Shown: positions 27,035-34,922 of the stretch, one piece after another
How positions within the stretch are numbered: the first letter of the stretch is position 1
How the letters are laid out: each line of letters begins with the position of its first letter
DNA from: CAYJFK01 sp964369475
GTDB taxonomy: Bacteria; Bacillota; Clostridia; Oscillospirales; Feifaniaceae
Direction of reading: 5' to 3'
DNA length: 48,228 nucleotides
Assembly: GCA_964369475.1 (NCBI GenBank)
Contig: CAYJFK010000012.1
Span: 1 to 48,228, forward strand
The notes under the pieces: generated by a model
The model's database searches: none
What the model was told of the DNA's origin: nothing
Seen by the model: only the letters and a program-made list of their open reading frames with translations
Program-made: the position numbers and the translations under genes

Positions 27035-27190
27035 CAGCTTGGAGAAAAAGTGTTTTCTCCAAGCTGAGAAATCAGCTAAAGCTGATTTTAACGCCCTCGG
27101 GGCGGGAATTTAACGCCAGAGGGCACCCTGATGGTGCCCCCTCGCCGCTCCCCCTCCTTCCGAATGGGCTTGATTTTGGGTTTTTCTCCA
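27035..27190 (+). repeat. MITE-like repeat, copy 2
   Basis: 156-bp copy almost identical to copy 3 over its length. It starts CAGCTTGGAGAAAA as half of a perfect 14-bp hairpin and ends TTTTTCTCCA. It directly abuts the terminator hairpin on its left. On the right there is no duplicated hairpin; instead it joins the 3' end of a permease remnant, which reads through into the repeat. Confidence 0.85.
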
Positions 27191-27404
27191 AAAGGAAGAA
27201 AGGCGCTCCTAAAATTGCAGTAATAATACCAACAGAAATTTCAATTGGGCTAAAGAGTGTTCTTGCAATCATTTCCGACACAACGAGCAGAATACAACCA
27301 AAAAGTGCTGACCGCCTGTGCGTGTGCACTAATTAAAAATAGCGGCATCATGCTAAGCAATATTGCCGCCATTAAAGCAAGGAGCAAAAATCTAATTTAT
27401 TATA
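27183..27404 (-). pseudogene. Remnant of a FecCD-type iron-siderophore ABC permease
   Basis: On the minus strand 27329-27183 encodes RRSALFG, then VSEMIARTLFSPIEI and SVGIITAILGAPFFLLEK, the very characteristic C-terminal end of FecCD permeases. The rest of the gene, normally about 330 codons, is missing. Just upstream (27393-27330), in another frame, RFLLLALMAAILLSMMPLF looks like a first membrane helix, suggesting an internal deletion. The coding frame runs without a stop into the MITE-like repeat. A non-functional relic; the C-terminal match is confident, the N-terminal one tentative. Confidence 0.65.
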
Positions 27405-27420
27405 AGTTAAAGTCTTGAAT

Positions 27421-27449
27421 TTGAAAACACATAGAACTTGTGATATAAT
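27421..27449 (+). promoter_or_regulatory. Promoter of the small gene at 27501
   Basis: TTGAAA (27421-27426), 17 bp, TATAAT (27444-27449), about 50 bp before the start codon. Confidence 0.75.
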
Positions 27450-27500
27450 GCTTGTGCACTCGAATGACTGCGTTATAAACTACAAAAGGAGAATTTATAT

Positions 27501-27743
27501 ATGAATAGCTTTACAAAAAATAGCCCCAGTTATATCGCTTCGCACGACGCAAATGCAGTTGGTTATTGCACAAAATCCTTTACCGGTAGCATAGACAGCG
27601 TTAGTAGATCTTACGCAAAATTTCTTAACGAGCTAAACAAAAAGCACGGTCGCAAATTCACAGTTATCAGCACTGCAATGGCTGAATATCCGTTAGGCGT
27701 TCACTTTATTCTCACTTATCATCTCGAGGGGAATAACGGGTAA
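27501..27743 (+). CDS. Small protein of unknown function
   Basis: 80-residue protein that I do not recognise. It is accepted as a gene because a consensus promoter and an AAAGGAG site precede ATG 27501 at normal spacing. The sequence is soluble, with an amphipathic helix (SVSRSYAKFLNELNKKHG) in the middle and a beta-like end (PLGVHFILTYHL). No signal peptide, cysteine cluster or DNA-binding motif is seen. It sits alone between a permease relic and an area without genes. Confidence 0.55.
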   Translation: MNSFTKNSPSYIASHDANAVGYCTKSFTGSIDSVSRSYAKFLNELNKKHGRKFTVISTAMAEYPLGVHFILTYHLEGNNG

Positions 27744-28010
27744 AGAAATGCTCATATTTTTGAGTTTTGACTTTAAATGTAAAACTTTTTACCAAAGCAA
27801 GATGGCGCTCTTTTAAATACACTCCATCTGCCCACGTCATAAGTAGCAGTTTTATCACGCTTACTACCTGTGTTGTTTTTAACAGTACAGCAATGTTTAA
27901 GTTGCCGATCAACAGTGATTTATATCATAAAGCATTAAATTTCTCCCTATATGCAATGGGTTCGTCAAGTGATATGTTAACACAACTATCCTTTAATGTT
28001 TTAGGATAGT
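27744..28010. other. Intergenic region without a supported gene
   Basis: Both strands have short open frames (27767-28009 plus, 27912-27712 minus), but neither has a ribosome site or recognisable motif. The minus frame contains LLLMTWADGVYLKERHLALV, which could be decayed coding sequence. I see no RNA gene or promoter. Confidence 0.45.
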
Positions 28011-28013
28011 AAA

Positions 28014-28037
28014 AGCCTTGCCATTTTCGGCAAGGCT
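28014..28037. terminator. Terminator hairpin, left duplicate
   Basis: AGCCTTGCC and GGCAAGGCT form a 9-bp stem with an ATTTTC loop. The 24-bp sequence is repeated exactly at 28199-28222, on the other side of the MITE-like repeat. Confidence 0.8.
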
Positions 28038-28198
28038 CAGCTTGGAGAAAAAGTGTTTTCTCCAAGCTGAGAAATCAGCTAAAGCTGATTTTAACGCCCT
28101 CGGGGCGGGAATTTAACGCCAGAGGGCACCCTAATGGTGCCCCCTCGCCGCTCCCCCTCCTTCCGAAGGGGCTTGATTTTGGGTTTTTCTCCAGCCTG
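28038..28198 (+). repeat. MITE-like repeat, copy 3
   Basis: 161-bp complete copy. The left end is CAGCTTGGAGAAAA and the right end TTTTTCTCCAGCCTG, an imperfect terminal inverted repeat. Inside are several hairpins: the left 14-bp hairpin, AATCAGCT/AGCTGATT, and GGGCACC/GGTGCCC. It is bounded on both sides by an identical 24-bp terminator hairpin, as a target duplication would leave. Confidence 0.88.
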
Positions 28199-28226
28199 AG
28201 CCTTGCCATTTTCGGCAAGGCTTTTA
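28199..28226 (-). terminator. Terminator of the BlaR1-like/BlaI operon, right duplicate
   Basis: The same 24-bp hairpin as 28014-28037, here followed by TTTT on the plus strand, and only 3 bp from the stop codon of the M56 peptidase gene, which it ends. On the minus strand its downstream sequence is now the repeat element. Confidence 0.75.
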
Positions 28227-28228
28227 CT

Positions 28229-30508
28229 TTAATCTGAAACTGTAATGGTTGCATCGTTATCGGTTGATGTTGTTCTTATAATATAATTTGTTGCAGAAGT
28301 TACATTTGTGTGTATATTTGTTTCTCCGCCAATTAAGTCATACTGTGCTATGGGGCTATTTTGATTTTTCGCATCGTAGATCATTACAGTAATCTGCATT
28401 TCCTCACTGCTATTAAGCGTTACACTTATCTTTTCCGAATTTGTTTTAAAGCTATAACTTTGTATTTCATCAATTGATAGCTCTATTTCACCGTCTGCCG
28501 ATAGATCGTGAAATAGCTCGAGCGGTTCTTTTTCTGCAAGCTCGAATACATACCATTCTTCGTTAATATAAATTGCTATACTTTCTGCATCTATTATTCG
28601 ATATCCAAAATCCTCTCCGAAGTTTGATTGGTCGTTTTGTGTCGGTCGCTCATTTCCGTTTACCGTAGATGCAATCGTACCATCAAAGTTACTATTTAAA
28701 GGGTTTTCGAATATTGTGTCTTCTGGCATTTCGCCTGTGTCGATATATATTTTGCTATTTACCATAACCATAGGCGGCAAATCCCAGAGTAGAGGTCCGT
28801 TTGCCAAACTATCAAACTCAACCTTAAATACATACTCAGCTTCTTTATTTTCATCGGCTTTTACCCAACAAATTGCATAGTTTGCATTAAAATCCAAGTT
28901 AGGGATATATCCTTTTTGTCCATCTGTTATATTTAATCTATTTATCTCATTGCTACCTATTTCTACATCAAAACTTTCACGCATGACACGTCCATCATCA
29001 TAGTATGTGTCAATACTCCAATACGCAACATCCTCAAATTCATCCGAATAGTTTATAGGAAGTTCGGCACTTTCTTTCGCTAAGGTGATTATTGGTAGTT
29101 CATCATAAGTGAACTTAAAACCGTTTTCATAGTATCGTGGTTCATGAAGCTTATCATCTGCTTGTATTGTTACAAAGGGGAGAGGAAGGCCATCATTTGA
29201 CAAGCCCACTGGCTTGCCATTGGTTTCATATTCCACTTTACCACTTGCCGAAACTTTTTTATTTGTACTGTTAATAAAGGATACCCTATACATACCATCT
29301 TCTGGAACTTCAACAACGATTTCTTGCGGTTCTTTTGTTAGTACAACAGCTTCTCCAACAAATTCATCAAGATTAATATTATCATATCGGTCTGTTGGAA
29401 TGATACCCACTTGAAGTTCAGCCTCGTTTTCCGACCATATTGATATTCTAACCTCATCACCTTTGCTTAGAGTAGTGTTACCTACTCCTGCGCTTGTGTT
29501 TGCTTCATATATGGTAAATTCAAACTCGTTATCATCACCAAAACTTATACTGCTTGCAACGCTTTCTTCTTTTTCATTACTCATAAGCGAAAGAGCTGCC
29601 ACTCCGAGCAAGACCAAACAAAGAACACTCACCCAAACCGTAGGCTTTTTGTACTTCATAACATTTTTAACCCTACCTTTTGTGTCGCCCTCGCCAAAGG
29701 CAAGCGGAGTTGCAAAGATTAGTTTTTTGCCCGTAGTAAGACGAAGTAGTGACGTTGAATACTCTGCCCTGATGTCGCTCTCCATGTTTTTCATAACAGC
29801 CTCGTCGCAAGACATCTCCATATCTTTCGCCGATGCAATGTATGCCACCCAAACAAGCGGATTAAACCAGTGCAGTGCAAGTGCAATAAAAGACAGCACT
29901 CTTGTAATGTGGTCAAGCCTTTTTATGTGACACTTCTCGTGTGCTATTATAAAATCATATTCGCTTTTTGGAAGCGAGGACGGAAGATAGATCTTCGGCT
30001 TAAATAAACCCATAACAAAGGGTGAATTTATCCCGTCGGCAAGGTAGATATTCTCTCTGTGCGGCTTAGCTCCTATTAGTTTTCGCTTAAGCAGTAGATA
30101 TTGCACTACACTGTAAATAAGCATCGCCAAGACCCCGACAGCCCACATCAAAGTTGCTATTGACATTGGTGCCTCCAATGGGTCTGCGACCACTTGCACC
30201 TCGCCTTGTGGCAAGAGTTCATTAGCCCCTTCACTTATCATAGGGATCGGCAGGTCGACCTGTGGATATTCTACGTGAACGATGTCAACAGGTATCGGAT
30301 CATTGCTCGGAAGAAGCCCTATGGCGCTCTCAAATGTCAAGGGGCAAAGCAGTCTAAAAAGCACTACTGCCCAAATAGCATAAGAAAATATTTTAGGTGC
30401 TCTTTTTAGGAGTAATCTTATAGCCAAAACTGCAACAATTACAATGCTCGCTATGATGCTCATATTGAGTATGGTCGGGAGTAGTTCATATAAAAAGAAA
30501 TTCATCAC
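28229..30508 (-). CDS. BlaR1-like M56 family membrane peptidase
   Basis: 759-residue antirepressor-type sensor. Membrane segments near 12-33, 43-60 and 115-140 precede a cytosolic M56 metallopeptidase with the zinc motif HEKCH (His190, His194) and CDEAVM. Further membrane segments follow near 203-222 and 290-309. The C-terminal 440 residues are extracellular but show no penicillin-binding motifs, so the signal is probably not a beta-lactam; the region looks like beta-sandwich domains. It overlaps the blaI-like gene by ATGA. On sensing its ligand it would cleave that repressor. Confidence 0.88.
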   Translation of the reverse strand: MMNFFLYELLPTILNMSIIASIVIVAVLAIRLLLKRAPKIFSYAIWAVVLFRLLCPLTFESAIGLLPSNDPIPVDIVHVEYPQVDLPIPMISEGANELLPQGEVQVVADPLEAPMSIATLMWAVGVLAMLIYSVVQYLLLKRKLIGAKPHRENIYLADGINSPFVMGLFKPKIYLPSSLPKSEYDFIIAHEKCHIKRLDHITRVLSFIALALHWFNPLVWVAYIASAKDMEMSCDEAVMKNMESDIRAEYSTSLLRLTTGKKLIFATPLAFGEGDTKGRVKNVMKYKKPTVWVSVLCLVLLGVAALSLMSNEKEESVASSISFGDDNEFEFTIYEANTSAGVGNTTLSKGDEVRISIWSENEAELQVGIIPTDRYDNINLDEFVGEAVVLTKEPQEIVVEVPEDGMYRVSFINSTNKKVSASGKVEYETNGKPVGLSNDGLPLPFVTIQADDKLHEPRYYENGFKFTYDELPIITLAKESAELPINYSDEFEDVAYWSIDTYYDDGRVMRESFDVEIGSNEINRLNITDGQKGYIPNLDFNANYAICWVKADENKEAEYVFKVEFDSLANGPLLWDLPPMVMVNSKIYIDTGEMPEDTIFENPLNSNFDGTIASTVNGNERPTQNDQSNFGEDFGYRIIDAESIAIYINEEWYVFELAEKEPLELFHDLSADGEIELSIDEIQSYSFKTNSEKISVTLNSSEEMQITVMIYDAKNQNSPIAQYDLIGGETNIHTNVTSATNYIIRTTSTDNDATITVSD

Positions 30509-30870
30509 TTATCCCCCTTGTTTCCATCTATAATCTTCATAATCTCGGCAATTTCGCTGTCGGACAATTTTTTGCGCATGGTAAACGAGGCCAAAAAGCT
30601 TGGCAATGAGCCCTTGAATGTATCTTCAACAAACCTCTCACTCTGCATAGCGGTGTATTCCTCTTTTGAAATAATGGAAGTCACCATAGCCTTTTCGTTT
30701 TGAAAAATGCCTTTTTGACAGAGCTTTCTAAGTATCGTATATGTAGTTGATCGATTCCAACTTAGCTCTTTTTCTGCGAGCACGGTGAGTTCCCTCGAGG
30801 TGAGTGGCTCGCTTTCCCATATTATATCCGCAAATTGCATCTCGATTTCACCTAATTTGTATTCTATCAT
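30505..30870 (-). CDS. BlaI/MecI/CopY family repressor
   Basis: 121-residue winged-helix repressor. LGEIEMQFADIIWESEPLTSREL, NRSTTYTILRKLCQKGIF and the C-terminal dimerisation helix (FTMRKKLSDSEIAEIMKII) follow the BlaI pattern, including the site region cleaved by BlaR1 in relatives. GGAGG precedes ATG 30870. It is the first gene of the operon with the M56 peptidase and lies under a pair of palindromes at 30888-30931. Confidence 0.93.
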   Translation of the reverse strand: MIEYKLGEIEMQFADIIWESEPLTSRELTVLAEKELSWNRSTTYTILRKLCQKGIFQNEKAMVTSIISKEEYTAMQSERFVEDTFKGSLPSFLASFTMRKKLSDSEIAEIMKIIDGNKGDK

Positions 30871-30887
30871 TATGTCGCCTCCTGTTT

Positions 30888-30931
30888 GTTTACTGTGAAT
30901 AAACTATATAATTAGTTTATCATGAGTAAAC
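30888..30931 (-). promoter_or_regulatory. Operator pair of the BlaI-like operon
   Basis: Two 17-bp dyads of the form GTTTA-N7-TAAAC, at 30888-30904 and 30915-30931, are centred 27 bp apart and themselves arranged as a larger palindrome. On the minus strand TTGTTT/TATATA or TTGACA/TAAACT promoters with 17-bp spacers overlap them, so a bound repressor would block transcription. The dyads are seen; assignment to the BlaI-like protein is inferred. Confidence 0.72.
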
Positions 30932-31233
30932 AATTTTGTCAAGAGGCCTTGTTTGATGGCAAATGCCAATAATATCCAAGTTAATGCTTGCATATGTTAA
31001 TGCTTGTATGAGGAGAGCAAAAATCATCTATCATTTCGACAGGTGATTTTTTCCAAAGTGGGTCGATTACTGTTTGAGTATCAGACATATGCTTTATCGA
31101 GATGATAATATTATAATATGCATAGCTGCTTTGCAAATTCGTAAACTTATGATAATATATGGTGATAGAAAAATCCAAACTCGCTCCATGCAGCGTTATT
31201 TTAAACCGGTTATCGATATTTTGGGGAGGAAAC
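30932..31233 (+). promoter_or_regulatory. Intergenic region with probable promoter of the TPR gene
   Basis: TTGCAA (31131-31136), a 16-bp spacer and TAATAT (31153-31158) form a plausible promoter about 75 bp before the TPR gene. A short direct repeat, GTTAATGCTTG, occurs twice near 30979-31007. No gene is supported here. Confidence 0.5.
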
Positions 31234-32646
31234 ATGGAAGAAAACACACTTTCGCAAGCAGAGTTTTACGACACACAGGCTTTTGCTTGCAACGCTTCAA
31301 AAGAGTATAAAGAAGCTTTAAATTACTACATAAAATCGCTAAAAATCAAGCAAGAGATTTTCGGGGCGGAGCACCAAGAAGTCGCCATCGCTTGCAGTAA
31401 CATTGCTGTAATTTACGAAAACTTGCTCCAATACGGCGCAGCGCTTAACTTTTATGAAAGGGCTTTGCAGATATGTCATGCCGCCTGCTTAGAAGATCGC
31501 ACAGAAATATATAGACTCTATTCTTATATCGGAAATCTATACGGGAGACTGGGGGACTATAATAAATCGTACGAATTTTTAGAAAAAGCACTTACCCAAA
31601 GCGAAGAAGATTTAGGCGAGCATGTGGAGACGGCAAAAATCTATTCTTATATGGCCTCTCTTTATAAAAACACAAAGGAATACGAGAGCGCCCTATCGAC
31701 AGAGGAAAAAGCGCTGTGGATTTACGAGGAGGTGCTTGGTGACGAGCATCATTACACCCTTGGCTCTTATCAGTCGCTATTTCGCATTTATCTATATCTA
31801 AAAAACCGAGACAAAGCCGATGAAATGGCTGAAAAATTATTAGTCACCCATATATCATGTTTTGGCGAAAACAGCCGTGAAGTTTTTGAGTGCCTATACG
31901 ACATTGCAAATTCCTGTTTTATGGCCAAGGAATATACGAGAGCGCTCGAGACATTTCATAAGATTTTATCGCTTAAAGATGTGAGTGCGCCAAAGCTAAT
32001 GGAAATTTACAATGCAATGGGGCGCATCTATCAAGAACTTAATGACTCTATACATACATTCGAGTATTTCATGAAGGCAGCTGAACTTGCCGAGGAAGCT
32101 CGCACCGCCGAGGCGGCGACCATTTGTAATAATATAGCGACCTACTTTTGCGACCACGAGCATTATAAAGAGGCTATTTTGCTACATAAAAAGGCCCTTA
32201 AAGTCAGGGAGGAAGTTCACGGTAAAATCCACCCGACCACGGCACATAGTTTGAACAATTTAGCCTTTGCTTGCAGTAAGCTTAGAGATTACGAGACCAC
32301 ATTAAAACTATACCGCAAAACCCTCGAAATTCGCCTTGCAACATTGGGCGATCTTCATGATGATACCATAATTTCCGTTAGAAATATTGCCTATACTTAT
32401 AGCGAAGTCAAGCAATACGATGCAGCGCTTGAGTTTTATGAAAAGATTTTAGAACTGCAAATCAAAAAGCATGGCGCAGAGCACAGCGAAACGGCACATG
32501 CAATGTTAAATGTTGGCATCATTAATTACAATTTAAAGAATTATCAAGTAGCAATGCAATATTACGAACAAGCCCTTATGCTCGCAAAAAAGCTACAAAA
32601 CCCTCAGCTTGCAAATGAGATTTTGCATTTTAAGAGTCTACTATAG
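31234..32646 (+). CDS. Tetratricopeptide repeat protein
   Basis: 470-residue soluble protein built almost wholly of about ten TPR units of the TPR_12 or kinesin-light-chain type, 42 residues per unit, with a recurring LxxYxKALxIxEEVxGxxHxxTA pattern (for example ALKVREEVHGKIHPTTAHSL). No signal peptide, membrane segment or output domain is visible. ATG 31234 is chosen because GGGGAGGA lies just upstream; an earlier in-frame start at 31159 has no ribosome site. It stands alone with its own terminator. Likely a protein-interaction scaffold; partner unknown. Confidence 0.88.
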   Translation: MEENTLSQAEFYDTQAFACNASKEYKEALNYYIKSLKIKQEIFGAEHQEVAIACSNIAVIYENLLQYGAALNFYERALQICHAACLEDRTEIYRLYSYIGNLYGRLGDYNKSYEFLEKALTQSEEDLGEHVETAKIYSYMASLYKNTKEYESALSTEEKALWIYEEVLGDEHHYTLGSYQSLFRIYLYLKNRDKADEMAEKLLVTHISCFGENSREVFECLYDIANSCFMAKEYTRALETFHKILSLKDVSAPKLMEIYNAMGRIYQELNDSIHTFEYFMKAAELAEEARTAEAATICNNIATYFCDHEHYKEAILLHKKALKVREEVHGKIHPTTAHSLNNLAFACSKLRDYETTLKLYRKTLEIRLATLGDLHDDTIISVRNIAYTYSEVKQYDAALEFYEKILELQIKKHGAEHSETAHAMLNVGIINYNLKNYQVAMQYYEQALMLAKKLQNPQLANEILHFKSLL

Positions 32647-32683
32647 TATAATTGTTATTATCAGCAAGCATCCTCGAATATAG

Positions 32684-32733
32684 TTTGATATAATAAAAAG
32701 CACCTTGCATGAGGTGCTTTTTATTATATCAAA
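32684..32733. terminator. Bidirectional terminator between the TPR and deformylase genes
   Basis: A perfect 22-bp inverted repeat (32684-32705 with 32712-32733; core AAAAAGCACCT) with a 6-nt loop and T-tracts on both strands, between convergent genes. Confidence 0.92.
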
Positions 32734-32771
32734 CGCAAGGAGAAATTAAACGAGATACTTACATCTATTCT

Positions 32772-33182
32772 CTATATAATTACCCCATTGCAATGGTCAA
32801 TTTCGTGCTGAATGATCTGCGCCGTAAAGCCCTTATAGGTCTTTATTCGCTTTTGTATTTTCTCGTTTTGATACTCTACTTTAATGCTCTTATACCGCTT
32901 AGCCTTGCGTGTTCCAACAAGGGATAGGCAGGCTTCTTCGGCATCAAACGGCTCTGCGTATTTTACAATTTTCGGGTTTAGCATCACGAGATACTGACCC
33001 TCATCGTCCACGACTATTATATTTTTAAGATACCCTATCATATTGGCCGCAAGCCCAACACAGCGCTCTTTGTTTGCTTCGAGTGTGTCTAGCAGATCTG
33101 TGGCTATGTATAAATCATCCTCAGTGGCGGCCTCACTTTTTTGAGCGAGGAAGGCCTCGTCTTTTACGATTTCTATTATCAT
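32772..33182 (-). CDS. def: Peptide deformylase
   Basis: 136-residue metalloenzyme removing the N-formyl group from new proteins. The three motifs are GLAANMIG (43-50; Asn and Met where the classical motif has GLAAPQ), EACLSL with metal ligand Cys85, and QHEIDH (125-130) with the two His ligands and catalytic Glu. It ends in HCNGVII, a short form common in Clostridia. ATG 33182 is chosen: starting at 33245 would add 21 unrelated residues and place the start inside a hairpin. It is encoded alone; a second, longer deformylase probably exists elsewhere. Confidence 0.9.
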   Translation of the reverse strand: MIIEIVKDEAFLAQKSEAATEDDLYIATDLLDTLEANKERCVGLAANMIGYLKNIIVVDDEGQYLVMLNPKIVKYAEPFDAEEACLSLVGTRKAKRYKSIKVEYQNEKIQKRIKTYKGFTAQIIQHEIDHCNGVII

Positions 33183-33239
33183 TACAGCTCTCTTTTCTTT
33201 TTGATTTTGTGTTTCGGTTATATAGTAATCAAGCTGACA

Positions 33240-33273
33240 AATCACTGCTTTCTTAAAGAAAAAAGCAGTGATT
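33240..33273. terminator. Hairpin between the deformylase and GLUG gene 1
   Basis: AATCACTGCTTT (33240-33251) pairs with AAAGCAGTGATT (33262-33273). On the minus strand it follows the GLUG gene by about 140 bp, with only a short T run, so it is a weak terminator at best. Confidence 0.55.
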
Positions 33274-33413
33274 TGCCGCTCATTAATTAAACTCTAATTA
33301 TTACTTCCCACCTTGAATAGTTCCCCTAAGACGGTTTTTTCGTCCCAAAAAAACTGCCAAGGAAGCCCATTAGATCATCTGAAAAAGTTAAAAAAGAAAT
33401 TGCATTTCGCTTG

Positions 33414-34634
33414 CTATTTTCCGAAGTTCTTGCTATTTCTCGCCATTGCAAGATCGGCAAAGTTAATTTTACCGTCGCCGTTTATGTCTAAGGGGCTCGT
33501 CTCCCCTTCTGCGACTGTTGTGTTGTATAGGTCGATAGCTGCGATTTTTCTCAAGTCGTCCACGTCTACTGTCCAGTCGTAGTTGGCGTCGCCTGTGATT
33601 TCCACATCTGTGAGAGTGGGGTAGTTATCCTTTGCTTGCTCCCATCTGTACGCTCTGTTGGCGGTATCGGTCAGCGTTTCATTGTAAATGGCCGAACCTG
33701 CGTTTAGGGCAACTAGGAGGTTTGTAGTTGAGATACTGCTATCGGCGCTATTGCCTCTTATTGTATCGTCTATCGTAATCTCTGAATCCATATCATCAAA
33801 CGAGCCGACATGGTTGGTAGGGTCATCGCCGGCACTGCCAAAAGTGGTGCCCACACCCTCTGTTGTGCTACTGCTCAGCCAGTAGCTGTTTGAGACCATC
33901 GTACCATCGTTGCCCCCAACCACGCCGCCGACCAAGGGGTTATTGCCCGTGCCCGTGACATTACCGGTGTTGTAGCAATTCGCTACCACACCACCGTTAT
34001 TTAGCCCCACCAAGCCTCCGACATAGGCTTGATCCGCTGATGCTTCTACCATACCCGTGTTGTAGCAGTTTGCGACTATACCTTCGTTAAACCCCGCCAC
34101 GCCGCCAACATCGCTAACACCTATAACCGTGACCATGCTATAACAGTTCAAGACCGTTCCGCTGTTATGCCCCACCACGCCTGCGGCACGAATACCACTT
34201 GTAACAGTGCCGCTCACGCTGACATTTTTCACTGTACCATCTATGCCAATTTCTCCGAACAGGCCGTTTCTGCTTGAGTCGGGATCATTGATAAAGAGTC
34301 CCGAGACAAGAAATCCGCCACCATCAAAAGTGCCGTTAAACCGAGAAGAATTGTCCCCGATAGGCATCCAAGTGTTCCCATCTGCGGAACCACCAAGCTC
34401 GATATCCCCACCTAATGTAATGGTTGTACCACTAAAATCATCGGTACTGTTAACTATGTTCGCCAACCCTGCAAGCTGTTCAGCTGTCGTGATGGTATAG
34501 TCGGTCGCATCAATGTTAGTTGTGTACCACTCTGTATCGATCTCCCCACTCCATATGTCTGCCGCTTGTACCGACAGCGGAAGTGTCGCCATAAAACAGA
34601 CGATAAGTAGAAGTAGCGGTTTTATTCGTTTCAT
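33414..34634 (-). CDS. Secreted GLUG-repeat dockerin protein 1
   Basis: 406-residue exported protein: signal peptide (MKRIKPLLLLIVCFMATLPL, cleavage near VQAA at about 24), a beta-helix region with GLUG-type repeats (VGGLVGLN, VGGVVGGN, CYNTG), and a C-terminal dockerin (about 345-406) with loops DANYDWTVDVDD and DINGDGKINFAD, ending ARNSKNFGK. GGAGG precedes ATG 34634. The first dockerin loop departs from consensus (Tyr-Asp-Trp). Repeats of this kind often act in adhesion. A similar promoter serves GLUG gene 2. Confidence 0.87.
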   Translation of the reverse strand: MKRIKPLLLLIVCFMATLPLSVQAADIWSGEIDTEWYTTNIDATDYTITTAEQLAGLANIVNSTDDFSGTTITLGGDIELGGSADGNTWMPIGDNSSRFNGTFDGGGFLVSGLFINDPDSSRNGLFGEIGIDGTVKNVSVSGTVTSGIRAAGVVGHNSGTVLNCYSMVTVIGVSDVGGVAGFNEGIVANCYNTGMVEASADQAYVGGLVGLNNGGVVANCYNTGNVTGTGNNPLVGGVVGGNDGTMVSNSYWLSSSTTEGVGTTFGSAGDDPTNHVGSFDDMDSEITIDDTIRGNSADSSISTTNLLVALNAGSAIYNETLTDTANRAYRWEQAKDNYPTLTDVEITGDANYDWTVDVDDLRKIAAIDLYNTTVAEGETSPLDINGDGKINFADLAMARNSKNFGK

Positions 34635-34674
34635 ATGAGACCTCCGATAAGTTGTTTTATTTTTTCATAAGCTG

Positions 34675-34703
34675 ATTATAACATAAACTTTTTCTGTTAT
34701 CAA
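34675..34703 (-). promoter_or_regulatory. Promoter of GLUG gene 1
   Basis: On the minus strand TTGATA (34703-34698), 17 bp, TATAAT (34680-34675). It shares TTGATAACAGA with the promoter at 46050-46078. Confidence 0.85.
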
Positions 34704-34808
34704 TGAATTAAAGGCATTCCGTTGTAGCAGAAAGGCTCGATAGAGCAAATTTGAAATAGATGCTTTTTTGCCTACAAATCCTCGTTTTTCGAGCATAGCA
34801 ATCGCAAA

Positions 34809-34842
34809 AATCCCACTCTTGACCTTCGTCAAGAGTGGGATT
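34809..34842 (-). terminator. Terminator of the block B giant gene
   Basis: AATCCCACTCTTGAC (34809-34823) pairs with GTCAAGAGTGGGATT (34828-34842). On the minus strand five T follow. The stem core CTCTTGAC is shared with the terminator at 46175-46202. Confidence 0.9.
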
Positions 34843-34922
34843 TTCATTGTGTCTGTGGTAGCCGAAATAGATGCCATCAGTTTCAGCTGTGCAAAATGGC
34901 TTAGAGCCAAACTGTTACGCTT

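Noticed and set aside
27712..28009. Two overlapping opposite-strand small genes
   Set aside because: Neither frame has a ribosome site, promoter or recognisable domain, and they overlap each other entirely. Decayed sequence is possible but not demonstrable.
30981..31247. Minus-strand gene of 88 codons before the TPR gene
   Set aside because: It overlaps the TPR start and its probable promoter, has no ribosome site and resembles no known protein.
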